NCBI GenBank assembly: GCA_002103075.1
Contig: DABG01000020.1
Span: 1-30,679, forward strand
Origin: Candidatus Gastranaerophilales bacterium HUM_9
GTDB lineage: Bacteria > Cyanobacteriota > Vampirovibrionia > Gastranaerophilales > Gastranaerophilaceae
DNA: 30,679 nucleotides
Reading direction: 5' to 3'
Part shown: positions 9,801 through 14,588 of the stretch, piece by piece
Layout of the letters: each line of letters starts with the position of its first letter
Position numbering within the stretch: position 1 is the stretch's first letter
Notes under the pieces: generated by a model
Told to the model about the DNA's origin: nothing
Databases searched by the model: none
What the model saw: only the letters and a program-made list of their open reading frames with translations
Translations under genes and position numbers: made by a program

Positions 9801-10680
9801 CTGAATCTACAGTTACACTATTTGATATAAAATTACCGGTTATATTTCCTATAGAAAAAGAGTTTCCTGAAGAATAATTGCCTATCAATCCGCCAACAGA
9901 TACAGTACTATTCATAGTAACATTGTTTGATATAAAATCAGAGGTTAAATTTGTGATTGTACCTTTATTATTATAAACAAGAGGTGCACTTGATCTAATA
10001 TTTTCAAAAATAGCATCTTCTATTGTTATTGTTGAAGTATTATTAATAGCTGAAGTATAGACATTTGTATAAGTTTTTGTTGTGCTGTCATCATATTTCA
10101 CAATAATAGGAATATCTTTACCCAAAATATTTATCGTTATGGTTTGAGATTTACCACCTGTTCCATATTCTGTTTTTCTTAAATTTAATTCATAATATTT
10201 TGGAGTTAATGCGTTTGTAGCTTTGTCATACTCATATTTTGTGATTACACCATTACCTGATGTAGTTGTAGGTGTCAAAGCATACGCACTTTCTGGTAAC
10301 TTATCAACATCATATCCATAATATTTGTCACCAACTTTATAAATCGCACCATTTGATGATGTCAATTCTTTTAGAGCAACATGACCTGTACTAGCTAAAT
10401 GTTGATAATCTTTTACGGTTAATTCAGCTGTAGTATTTGGTACATAATAATATGTCTTATTTTCAATTTTTACTGTTACAGCACCATCAGGAACTGTTGT
10501 ATCAGATGTTACTTCTGTCAAAGTATAAACAGATGTATTACTAGATAATATTGTTTTGCTAATCGTATTGATATTAGATAATGTACCGCTACTATTTGTT
10601 TCCGCAGCAAAAGTACTACTTATATTAAAAAGTATAACTAGCGTAAGTAACAACAACGCAAAAAACGCATGCTTCTTCAC
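1..10680 (-). CDS. Giant POMP-repeat surface protein, C-terminus beyond window
   Basis: A single frame is open from a GTG at 10680 to the left edge: 3,560 codons without a stop. The GTG follows an AAAGAGG ribosome site with 7 nt spacing; an ATG 17 nt upstream is closed at once by TGA. The product begins with a Sec signal peptide (MKKHAFFALLLLTLV..., likely cut after TFA). About 200 unique residues follow, then four arrays of ~25-35-residue repeats of the type GNITGDFTGNYA...GGAIYN, separated by copies of a ~300-residue linker. FxxN plus GGA(I/L) are the hallmarks of chlamydial polymorphic outer-membrane proteins, which form a right-handed beta-helix carried by an autotransporter barrel. The barrel would lie outside the window. 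Role inferred: surface adhesin or passenger. TATAAT at 10749-10744 is a possible -10. The six-frame plus-strand frames opposite it are shadows. Confidence 0.9.
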   Translation of the reverse strand, partial: MKKHAFFALLLLTLVILFNISSTFAAETNSSGTLSNINTISKTILSSNTSVYTLTEVTSDTTVPDGAVTVKIENKTYYYVPNTTAELTVKDYQHLASTGHVALKELTSSNGAIYKVGDKYYGYDVDKLPESAYALTPTTTSGNGVITKYEYDKATNALTPKYYELNLRKTEYGTGGKSQTITINILGKDIPIIVKYDDSTTKTYTNVYTSAINNTSTITIEDAIFENIRSSAPLVYNNKGTITNLTSDFISNNVTMNSTVSVGGLIGNYSSGNSFSIGNITGNFISNSVTVDSEVEGGGLISNVSLSFSSSDIPSIGNIIGDFISNTVTISGNDVYGGGLISNQNVSVGNIEGNFISNIVTAESSLISGLIYNHFYNSGENEASMIIGNITGNFISNTVTSESSLTGGLINNISSAGIETSMIIGNITGDFISNTIKASDCSTLGAGLISNGSDSYCEMGNITGDFISNTVTITSFLNGAGLIVNSTIFNGIMIMGDITGDFISNTVTIEEDLCGAGLIGNISEYNESSGIAQAKMSDITALFEMNNIKAGSIRGAGIIVNTSGSAATATMESIESDFILNNVTVDKNIDGAGLIGNYSGAGLIGNSDSNSIMNIVGNFIGNSVNVGGTDEIFGNNNSIIGGGLIGNYAESYSSSTINEINSNFYNNTVKLTGTTAQIVTAGVIGNYASQDDSKATIKSISGTFENNSVIKESGSATVYAGVIYNNDIITNGIINSTFKDNYVKISAGTVYSSVIYTTKDLSINADNGTTSFNGNYSQIGDGEKNYNAVYVDSDSAMLTLKAINNGVITFDNNNITGASGYTLNITGDNTSTVNLHNQINNAKLNITGVGKVDFVDNTARTYNFLSMNSAENVKYSIDLDLTNGVSDKFTVSGSATGTILLDSVNLIGTSVDTSKVYQILNLASGSTLQLALSDKFPAPTVFELTTNTVKNTDVFKQSVYELATTTTTNDSIKISDKTYDGLVLINQKSTTEERNFNFVDSSTYTLSDDLGETATGTFNINGVKTDDGYSTIDLNNRAGFSIGANTTLNLNNVTITNASKNGDGGAIYNDGGTLGDITGSFTNNRIVAGDGVGTARGGAIYNNGTIGDITADFTGNVADYYDYSSDAQYVRNGGAIYNTENGVIGDINAKFVGNRAKYGGAIYNMGQIGDITGLFQNNIVGPNSYAAAGAIYNGTGASVGNINADFINNSNNTPSAASPGGAITNYGTMKNIKGNFTGNYTGYFHGGAIYNEGTIGDIEGDFSENYSGGWKGGAIANYDGKAVINSITGNFIGNHSRDDGGAIENKGKIGDITGYFEGNHASNDGGAISNQAGSMGAIKADFKYNYSKGTSSSDRACGGAIYNAAIITSIDGDFTGNYVENSAKNSYATGGAILNSGKIDSITGDFTDNYASVSDTNSYAQAGAMYLSGTNTINNINSNFTNNFASSTGNYAQGGAIYMYSSTVTSLIGNFKNNYVISTSGNAEGGAIYMSGGKFSDLKGDFIGNYVKSESGNAYGGAIYMSGGKFSDLKGDFIGNYVKSESGNAYGGAISKNLGSATFESSFKNNYAISETGTALGGAIYTKNAYTTFLADGKANEFTGNYTQVNGVKDDNAIYVDYNPYNPAGGNYTNVSAITFDMRNGGSYIMNDNIKGDDGYTINLVGDGTNTVFDLNNTISGKFNLSMNNTTLDINNNVIDSFTLGSFTSSGTSKIKIDLDYTNGLVDNFVADTSSTGTLIIDSINTFGTQTEKSKVYQILSLPKGSTLELVLGDNINKIKDMTIVVADTVKSTDVYTRPEGFDLATTTTKNDSLIYYLDTKIDLLATLNKKVTPNERNFNFVDNSIYTIFDDLGTTAVGTFNINGVRTSGINSKIDLDGRQGFYLEANTTLNLDNVDVVNGSSSTNGGAIYNNGGTLTKINGNFSNNTATKNGGAIYNNGTIGAITGNFEDNSASGHGGVIYNSGGTIGNITGKFEDNVSIKYGGSIYNGGGTIKNIEADFIGNHSGASSSQYGHGGAIFNVGNYASIGNITGDFTGNYSGYFGGAIYNTSSAKIGNITGDFTGNYAGDGGGAIENTIGSTIADIEGLFSGNFAGLWGGAIFNNGGTIDNIISDFANNGTTIDNNSSRGGAIYNSGLIKSIEGDFTGNYSGSYGGAIYNNGGTLTKIKGNFSNNTAMEQGGAINNYGTIGVISGNFKDNYVVSSTALGGAIWTSKDMTFSADGEVYEFTGNYVSNDEGKTKDYNAIFVARTGSESSGYTYSNITFDLKNGGSYIMNDNIAGDDGYTINLVGDGTNTVFDLNNTISGKFNLSMNNTTLDINNNVIDSFTLGKFTSSGTSKIKIDLDGTNGLIDNFIADTSSTGTLIIDSINAFGEQIENEKVYQILNLPTGSSLQLVLGDNVNEDVDITQEIEDTVKNTDIYARYNFFDLATTKTKNDSIVYYLTKNIDILATLNQKVTPNERNFNFVNDDVYTLSEDLKTTANGVLNINGIITNGNYSVIDLDDRGGFYLTSGTTLKLTNVTLQNGNSSDSLRQGNGGAVYNNGGIITSISGSFVGNYAPAFGGAINNKGTIGDITANFEGDYAKGYGGAVYNEGKIGDITGNFENNYSSVAAAIGNYSSTAVIGNISGNFTGNYTTGGPAGAILNKGTIGDIGGEFSSNCAGYAGGAIFNEDAKISNITASFSGNYGSSGGGAIYNVSNSSPSTIKDITGDFSENYANYGDGGAIYNYGNNASIGNINGSFTGNYTNNGNGGAIYNYGNYASIGDITGDFTGNYSDYNGGAIYNTGNYASIGNIKGLFKNNYTTYSSSYGGAIYNAGGTIKNIEADFINNHASDSSSTSSYGGAIYNTGNYASIGDITGDFTGNYAGYRGGAIDNSGKIGNIKGDFTNNKVNYENGNGGAIYNYGSIEDIEGSFSGNYTGSYGGAICNYGTIGNIIGDFTNNNVSVDNSSSYGGAIYIYNGNIKYIEGNFTGNYSANFGGAIYASGSSPNTIGNIKGDFTNNYSWSKAYPYGTGGAIYNQGITIGDIEGSFIGNYTSSMGGAIYNYGTIGNITGDFKYNYVYNETTAIAMGGALYGGNFGNITGDFIGNYTYTEQGSPSFGGAIYQGSYGDLVGNFTGNYSVGASNTYGGAISYANIKSITGDFTNNYISSVGYRIYGGAIYISSGGSIGFINGSFSGNYAVSDTEYVSGGAIYSDSTSTINYIIGDFTNNYVISNATELAETQQGPTIIKGGAIYNIGTIGYISGSFTGNYIVSNIQDDSVTPQGGAIWTNKTMTFRADGENYEFTGNYVQLNGVKNNNAIFVARTGSEADGYTYSNILFDLMNGGSYTMNDNVDGDVGYGVILKGDGTETSFNLNNDIIGANLTISNTKLNIANDAIEARSFESITAQDGAKLGVDIDLTNGVADTISVNADSTGTLTVETINLIENLENIMVYSNSQEKVFQILNLTSGSTLELALGENVTKAEVRILSSDTVTNVDEFGQLAGWLLATTNTTNDSLKYIEADTFDTLVLINNRVSNNDRNFNFVDNSIYTLSDNLGTTATGTLNINGMADGSTIDLNNN
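880..3125 (-). repeat. POMP-type repeat array 4 (GGAIYN)
   Basis: The longest array, roughly 25 or more units of the form IGDITGDFTGNYA...GGAIYN. Unit length varies by insertion of Ser/Tyr/Asn-rich loops after the FxxN strand. Confidence 0.8.
3125..4050 (-). repeat. Conserved linker copy 3 of the giant protein
   Basis: Third copy of the linker, with ERNFNFVN at about 3313-3290 and KVYQILNLPTGSSLQLVLG upstream of it. The segment 3586-3890 is the near-identical partner of 5461-5765. The end at 3860-3965 is also close to 705-785 in copy 4. Confidence 0.75.
3586..3890 (-). repeat. Long direct repeat, copy B (partner 5461-5765)
   Basis: Offset to the partner is 1,875 nt, a multiple of three. Over 3721-3890 I count about six differences in 170 bases. 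Other parts of the same linkers are far more diverged, which suggests recent duplication or gene conversion of this segment. Confidence 0.85.
4050..4990 (-). repeat. POMP-type repeat array 3 (GGAIYN)
   Basis: This is the shortest of the four arrays, with units such as GNITGDFTGNYAG / GGAIYN. Plus-strand signatures are repeated ataaatagctccacca and ttaccagtaaagtcacc words. Confidence 0.8.
4990..5900 (-). repeat. Conserved linker copy 2 of the giant protein
   Basis: Same motif order as copy 1: FDLNNTISGKFNLSMNNTTLDI, KVYQILSL, the ERNFNFVD block at about 5190-5165, then the IDL strand. Its 5461-5765 segment is nearly identical to 3586-3890 in copy 3. Confidence 0.75.
5461..5765 (-). repeat. 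Long direct repeat, copy A (partner 3586-3890)
   Basis: Partner of 3586-3890. Both encode the strand-rich block NLSMNNTTLDINNNV and the following TSSTGTLIIDSIN. Confidence 0.85.
5900..7515 (-). repeat. POMP-type repeat array 2 (GGAIYN)
   Basis: Repeated units of the form GDITGDFTGNYA...GGAIYN, about 25-33 residues apart. Spacer residues vary, while F-x-x-N and G-G-A-I are kept. It contains a perfectly phased 93-bp tandem duplication at 6041-6226. Confidence 0.8.
6041..6226 (-). repeat. 93-bp tandem duplication inside POMP array 2
   Basis: Copies 6041-6133 and 6134-6226 differ at one base (ctaaat versus ctaaac). The unit is exactly 31 codons and so keeps frame. It encodes one GGAIYMSGGKFSDL / FIGNYVKSESGNAY unit. 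This is a recent unit duplication. Confidence 0.9.
7515..8410 (-). repeat. Conserved linker copy 1 of the giant protein
   Basis: The linker carries, in protein order, a VNLHNQINNAKLNI-type strand, KVYQILNLASGSTLQLAL, TTTNDSIK, ERNFNFVD (7705-7681), YTLSDDL, then NINGV...IDLNNRAGF. The same order of motifs recurs in three other places, so it is a repeated domain and not a unique spacer. Confidence 0.75.
8410..10030 (-). repeat. POMP-type repeat array 1 (GGLI variant)
   Basis: This is the N-terminal repeat array of the giant protein. Units read like GNITGDFISNTVT followed by (G)GGLI, about 33-38 residues apart. On the plus strand this shows as a recurring gtatttgatataaaat about every 100-115 bp between 9160 and 9960. 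It differs from the later arrays in using GGLI/GAGLI in place of GGAI, and N-rich FISN in place of FTGN. Confidence 0.8.
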
Positions 10681-10743
10681 AGGTAAACCTCTTTCATAAA
10701 TATTAATTTGTGATAGCCTATCTAATATATAATTTAACATTAT

Positions 10744-10749
10744 ATTATA
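10744..10749 (-). promoter_or_regulatory. Possible -10 box for the giant protein gene
   Basis: TATAAT on the minus strand, about 65 nt upstream of the GTG start. I see no good -35 hexamer at 17 nt, so the call is weak. Confidence 0.3.
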
Positions 10750-10953
10750 ATACCAGTTTAAACTACAAACGTAATTTTATCAAGACTTTAGAACTATTTT
10801 TTAATGTTCAAAGCACATTTTATTAACATAACTTAACTATTTGCATTGAACATGCCCCCGTGCCTGCGATTAGAAAATAGTTTTACACTAAGTCAAGATT
10901 CGTGTTTGCAAGAAATTTTATTTAATTCGTAATGCGTAGTTCGTAGATTGCAA

Positions 10954-10980
10954 GGATTCTTCGCTTCACTCTGAATGACA
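10954..10980. repeat. Dispersed intergenic element, copy 1
   Basis: ggattcttcgcttcactc followed by tgaatgaca. A second, interrupted copy is at 30175-30224. The rest of the 10698-11019 gap holds only AT-rich sequence and a G-rich tract at 10995-11015. Confidence 0.5.
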
Positions 10981-10994
10981 GATGGAATAAACAA

Positions 10995-11015
10995 GAGGGG
11001 GCGGGTGGGCGGGGG
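10995..11015 (+). repeat. Short G-rich tract
   Basis: Runs of 5, 3, 3 and 5 G separated by single C or T bases: a potential G-quadruplex on the plus strand. It is preceded by aaacaagaggg, the same 11-mer that starts the larger G-rich array at 18155. Confidence 0.5.
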
Positions 11016-11019
11016 ATAT

Positions 11020-11053
11020 AAAAAAGGGCGGATTGCTTAAAAGCAATCCGCCC
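11020..11053 (-). terminator. Intrinsic terminator of the serpin-like gene
   Basis: GC-rich stem GGGCGGATTGC / GCAATCCGCCC (11026-11036 and 11043-11053), followed on the minus strand by six T at 11025-11020. It lies 22 nt after the stop of the gene at 11075. Confidence 0.9.
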
Positions 11054-11074
11054 CTAGCTTTCATATTATAAAAC

Positions 11075-12115
11075 TTATTTTTTCAACTTATTCAACGCAT
11101 CTACATCATGCACTCTTATCGCAAAATAAGGAACTTTTTGACCTTTTTCAACTAAAAACAACACAAAATTATCATTAAACATAAAATCTCTACCTGTTCT
11201 TGGTGTCAATGACATACATCTTACCATCACAGCAGCTTCACTTTTTAGTTTAACACCTGTATTATTCATACTAAAATCAATTGTTTCAATAGTCTTATCA
11301 ATTTTGAATTTAGTATCCTTAATCTCATGACCCTCTAATTCTTCAAAACTTGCCATCTTGAATAATTTAATATCAGGCACCATCAAACTATCACCTTTGA
11401 TAAAACGTCTATTTCCTACATATTTTTCAGTCTTATCATTTAAGTCCTTAAAATATTTATCAAAAGTTGAATTATCATTTGTTCTATAGAGCAAAACTTC
11501 ATCGTTAGACTTAGTAAACAACTTAACAGCATAATCGTTATAATCATTAAAGAACAAAACTTCTACGTTCTTATATAATTTTTCATTGCTGTTATCTTTA
11601 ATACCAAAATATTTGACAGGTTTTCTTACATCACCAAAGAACCCGTCAGGAAGTTTGTCAAATGCTGTCAAGAACTTAAAATCCTTTTTCAACATTGCAT
11701 AAACAAATATCTTTTCTGGTTGGTTTGAAAAATCAAACATATCTAATATATCGCTTTTTTCCTTAAATTTCTTTCGTATACCACGTTCAATTTCTTTTTT
11801 AAGTTTAGGACAAACAACTCCATACTTTGTATAATAAGCGTTTTCACTCAAATTTTCTTTTGTAAATTCTTGTTTATTCAAATCTTGAGCCATCTTTGAT
11901 TCATAGTCCCAAAATTCAATCGGTTTTTTAGTTATATTAGCTAAAATATCGTTCCACACAAGCTGAAAAGTTCCAACCCACGCTCTATTTTCTACACTAC
12001 TTTCTGTAGTCATAGTAGGCAAAATTTCAAAGCTATCATCAGCTGCAAAATTTTTATTTGGAAGCAGTGCCAAACCTACTAAAAGAACCAATACAAAACA
12101 CAAAAACTTTTTCAT
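11075..12115 (-). CDS. Secreted protein with serpin-like C-terminal half
   Basis: 346 residues, ATG at 12115 behind AGGAG with 7 nt spacing. A clear Sec signal peptide covers residues 1-24 (MKKFLCFVLVLLVGLALLP...NFA|A). The mature N-terminus contains ENRAWVGTFQLVWNDIL. The last ~90 residues (IETIDFSMNNTGVKLKSEAAVMV, then FNDNFVLFLVEKGQKVPYFAIRVHD) resemble the serpin end: hinge-like E-A-A stretch, then PF-like strand and F-x-x-R-V-x-D. There is no canonical serpin signature, so this is a fold-level guess from reading. A role as an extracytoplasmic protease inhibitor would be inference. It sits upstream of, and is terminated before, the giant surface protein, in the same direction. Confidence 0.8.
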   Translation of the reverse strand: MKKFLCFVLVLLVGLALLPNKNFAADDSFEILPTMTTESSVENRAWVGTFQLVWNDILANITKKPIEFWDYESKMAQDLNKQEFTKENLSENAYYTKYGVVCPKLKKEIERGIRKKFKEKSDILDMFDFSNQPEKIFVYAMLKKDFKFLTAFDKLPDGFFGDVRKPVKYFGIKDNSNEKLYKNVEVLFFNDYNDYAVKLFTKSNDEVLLYRTNDNSTFDKYFKDLNDKTEKYVGNRRFIKGDSLMVPDIKLFKMASFEELEGHEIKDTKFKIDKTIETIDFSMNNTGVKLKSEAAVMVRCMSLTPRTGRDFMFNDNFVLFLVEKGQKVPYFAIRVHDVDALNKLKK

Positions 12116-12225
12116 AATATTCTCCTATAATCTAGTAGCGATATTATACACTAAATAAAATATTTTTACCATAAACCTAATCTATAACACAATAAAACAC
12201 ATATAATAAGACCAACTTATAAATA

Positions 12226-12633
12226 TTATCTGAATAAAGACTTAAATGTATTTGAATAATTATTCACAGCTTCTTGCAATACTTCTATCAAAGATTCTCT
12301 AATATATCCCATTTTTGATTGTAATTTATGCAAATCTGAGTGTTTATCGTTATCTGTTTTTATATTTTTAAACAAGCTACATACAGTAACTTGTTTTTCA
12401 GGGTAATTGACATTAACTAAATTATACTCTTCCATATTTTTACCATCTACTTTTCTCAATTCAACAACATCATCTTTTGAAACATGATTAAAAAGGTTCA
12501 AATTTTTTTGTAGCAATTCCTTTTCATGATTATTTGCATAAGAATACAAATCCTTGACAATTTCATTAGGTTTAAGCGTAGCCTTAAAACTAGGATTTGT
12601 GTATGCATTTGTATTTATTGAATTTATTCTCAT
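12226..12633 (-). CDS. Unknown 135-residue protein with N-terminal NPSFKA motif
   Basis: Not recognised. Residues 1-18 are polar and end in the short motif NPSFKA (13-18), shared in form with two other unknowns in this window (14176-14394 and 18337-19431). The rest is charged and predicted helical by eye (ELLQKNLNLFNHV, LQSKMGYIRESLIEVLQEAVNNY), with no signal peptide or membrane segment. One cysteine. The ATG at 12633 has only a weak upstream AAGG-like stretch. The gap of 110 nt to the next gene downstream contains that gene's ribosome site and no visible terminator. Confidence 0.75.
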   Translation of the reverse strand: MRINSINTNAYTNPSFKATLKPNEIVKDLYSYANNHEKELLQKNLNLFNHVSKDDVVELRKVDGKNMEEYNLVNVNYPEKQVTVCSLFKNIKTDNDKHSDLHKLQSKMGYIRESLIEVLQEAVNNYSNTFKSLFR

Positions 12634-12908
12634 TTATTGACCTTAAAATTCAGCTAGTTGTTATTGAATAAAAATATTAATATAAACAATAAAAATATAA
12701 AATCCATTTAATGTTTTTAATGTAGCACAAAGAAATTTTATAAAAAAGTATCTGAAAGGAAATGTATTAAGTATTTTTACAAAATAAAATTCTATAAGAA
12801 ACTTCTATAAGAAATATTACTTTATTTTTAATAATTCATACCTTATTAAAAATATTTGTACTAAAATACTCATGTATTGTGTATCAAACATTAATGAGGA
12901 ATGAGAAC
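12634..12908. other. AT-rich divergent intergenic region with 13-bp tandem repeat
   Basis: Separates divergent genes at 12633 (minus) and 12909 (plus). It is very AT-rich. The only distinct structure is ttctataagaaa repeated twice in tandem (12790-12802 and 12803-12815), a possible operator or chance slippage product. Confidence 0.4.
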
Positions 12909-13460
12909 ATGAATAATAAAATAGGTGGATTTGTTACCAAATCTATGATTGCGTTATCAAGTTTAACAGCTTGTGAAAATGCACCAAAAACAGCAAAAAC
13001 GTTAGAACATTATATGGCAGATAGACCAGTAAAAGAATATAGAGCAATAACTTCTAATATTCGCAAAAATTATGCGCAAGCTGCTGATGAACAGCACGCA
13101 CTTGATTCAGTTGCTTTCACTAGACTTTTACAAAAAACTTTTATGGCTAACGATTCACAGAAAGTTAAAGAATTCAATAATATTGCAAAACAAACAAAAC
13201 TTAAAAACGCAAACACCTATGCTGATGCATTTAATGAATTAGATGAAAAAATGGTTAGTGCAAACATCACAAATAGTGAATTTAAAAATAACAAAAAAGA
13301 ATATTCAAAATATCAATTAAATTTACAACAAAATCTAAGACTAAGACAATTCAAGTTAGACAGCTTAAGATATGGTCAATTTTTTAAGCAAAATAGCAAA
13401 TACAATTGGTCTCTTATGGGCGAATTTAAGAACACCGCTAAAGAAATCAAACCACAATAA
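12909..13460 (+). CDS. Putative lipoprotein, 183 residues, unknown function
   Basis: I place the start at the ATG 12909, which has GAGG 9 nt upstream; the frame also extends to a GTG at 12879 without a ribosome site. Residues 1-22 (MNNKIGGFVTKSMIALSSLTAC) fit a short lipoprotein signal, with a lipobox L-T-A-C and Cys22 as lipidation site. The mature part is charged, helical and rich in Lys, Asn and Gln (KVKEFNNIAKQTKLKNANTY, YQLNLQQNLRLRQFKL) with no recognised domain. Followed by a hairpin terminator at 13493-13529. Membrane-anchored periplasmic localisation is inference from the lipobox. Confidence 0.7.
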   Translation: MNNKIGGFVTKSMIALSSLTACENAPKTAKTLEHYMADRPVKEYRAITSNIRKNYAQAADEQHALDSVAFTRLLQKTFMANDSQKVKEFNNIAKQTKLKNANTYADAFNELDEKMVSANITNSEFKNNKKEYSKYQLNLQQNLRLRQFKLDSLRYGQFFKQNSKYNWSLMGEFKNTAKEIKPQ

Positions 13461-13492
13461 TAAATAACACAGACAATCATTATATAATACAT

Positions 13493-13529
13493 AAAATAAC
13501 TCTAGTAAGATACTCATTAGAGTTATTTT
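13493..13529 (+). terminator. Terminator of the putative lipoprotein gene
   Basis: 12-bp stem AAAATAACTCTA / TAGAGTTATTTT (13493-13504, 13518-13529) with a 13-nt loop, running into T-rich sequence. Confidence 0.8.
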
Positions 13530-13778
13530 TTATTATTTACATAAACCTTAGATTTAATATACACCATTTGTATCAAATTAGGATATTTTGCGTTACAAAT
13601 CATTGAAAATATAAAAAATATAGAACCTCTTAAAAGGTACTTATCCACTACTTTATATTTAGGAGTAAGCCCTTTTACTTCTTTTAATCCCGTTATCCCA
13701 TCTAGCATTAAACTTAAAGCATTTATAAAAATAAAATTGTGTCTTTCATAAGACAATTATAGTCATTGATTTAGTCAC

Positions 13779-13801
13779 TAAAAAAGAGCCTTTCGGCTCT
13801 T
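13779..13801 (-). terminator. Terminator of tRNA-Ala
   Basis: On the minus strand: stem AAGAGCC / GGCTCTT closed by a GAAA tetraloop, then a run of T (13785-13779). It starts 10 nt after the tRNA CCA end. Confidence 0.9.
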
Positions 13802-13810
13802 AACTTTAAT

Positions 13811-13886
13811 TGGTGGAGGTTAGGAGATTCGAACTCCTGACCCCCTGCGTGCAAAGCAGGTGCTCTACCAACTGAGCTAAACCCCC
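13811..13886 (-). tRNA. tRNA-Ala (anticodon UGC)
   Basis: 76-nt cloverleaf with encoded CCA (13813-13811). The acceptor stem is GGGGGTT / AACCTCC with one G-U pair. D arm is GCTCAGTTGGTAGAGC. Anticodon stem CCTGC / GCAGG encloses TTTGCAC, giving anticodon TGC. T arm contains GTTCGAATC. It is monocistronic, with its own terminator. Confidence 0.97.
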
Positions 13887-14175
13887 ACGAGTTCATCAAC
13901 AGGATTATTATAATATGCTAATTTTTTTTTGTAAAGTACTTTTTCTTATTTTTATTATTTTATTTTTAATTTTTGTAAACATTACACTTATTTTTTATTA
14001 CATTTGTTATTTTTTCTATTCTTCTGGGTACTTTATTAACATAAGACTTATTTACTATTTTTAAGTTTTGTAACACTCGCAACCCTAAATATGCAACTTT
14101 CCAATCAATAAATACTTTATATACATGTAAGATTATAATTTATTTATGTATTGGGAAATTAAGGAAAATTAAAAA
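13887..14175. other. AT-rich intergenic region, nothing distinct
   Basis: Between the tRNA 5' end and the gene at 14176. It must hold the promoters of both, but I see no convincing hexamer pair. No ORF or repeat stands out. Confidence 0.4.
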
Positions 14176-14394
14176 ATGGTTCTTGACGCTTTAAAATTCA
14201 ATCCACAGGTTCAAAACAATCCATTCACAAGCAAAGTTGCTTTTACAGGTAGTGATTATGAACCAACTTCAGCAGCAACTCAAACAAGTTATGGTACAGG
14301 TAAAGGTATCAATGCTGAAAGTAGTACCGGTGTCATCGGCGAAGTTACAGGCACAGGAGAAAATGGTAAACATAGATTGAATACTTATTTTTAA
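14176..14394 (+). CDS. Small unknown protein with AFTG motif, 72 residues
   Basis: ATG preceded by AAGGAAAATTAAAAA, and followed by a strong terminator hairpin, so a real small gene is likely. The product is polar, with no signal or membrane segment. Residues 20-25 read KVAFTG, a variant of the PSFKA/PSFKGG motif seen in two other unknowns. The second half is Gly/Thr/Ser-rich (YGTGKGINAESSTGVIGEVTG) and looks disordered. The next gene at 14589 encodes a longer protein of similar composition, so the two may be related in function, though the terminator separates their transcripts. Confidence 0.7.
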   Translation: MVLDALKFNPQVQNNPFTSKVAFTGSDYEPTSAATQTSYGTGKGINAESSTGVIGEVTGTGENGKHRLNTYF

Positions 14395-14428
14395 ACTTTA
14401 AAAATAAAAAATTTTCGGTAATCATCAT

Positions 14429-14458
14429 GGTGTACTTAATATTAAGTACACCTCCTTT
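14429..14458 (+). terminator. Terminator with perfect 24-nt palindrome
   Basis: GGTGTACTTAA paired to TTAAGTACACC (14429-14452), then TCCTTTG and T-rich sequence. The hairpin is symmetric; only the plus side has a gene ending nearby. Confidence 0.8.
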
Positions 14459-14588
14459 GTTTTTATAAAAACTATTCTATTCTCACGAAAACTCTTTGTA
14501 AACAAATGTAAAAATAGTTTTAATTTTGAAATCAGTATAATTTTATTTACTTTATATAAAAGAGAGCATTTATAACAAAGGATATTTC

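Noticed and set aside
9160..9960. Regular ~100-115 bp spaced repeats resembling a CRISPR array
   Set aside because: Repeats are imperfect, in frame and encode GNITGDFISNTVT units of the giant protein; spacers are also coding.
13523..13756. 77-codon minus-strand frame starting with TTG
   Set aside because: No ribosome site, weak start, and its stop lies on the arm of the plus-strand terminator. The sequence (for example GLTPKYKVVDKYLLRG) looks slightly protein-like, so a gene relic cannot be excluded, but I cannot support it as a gene.
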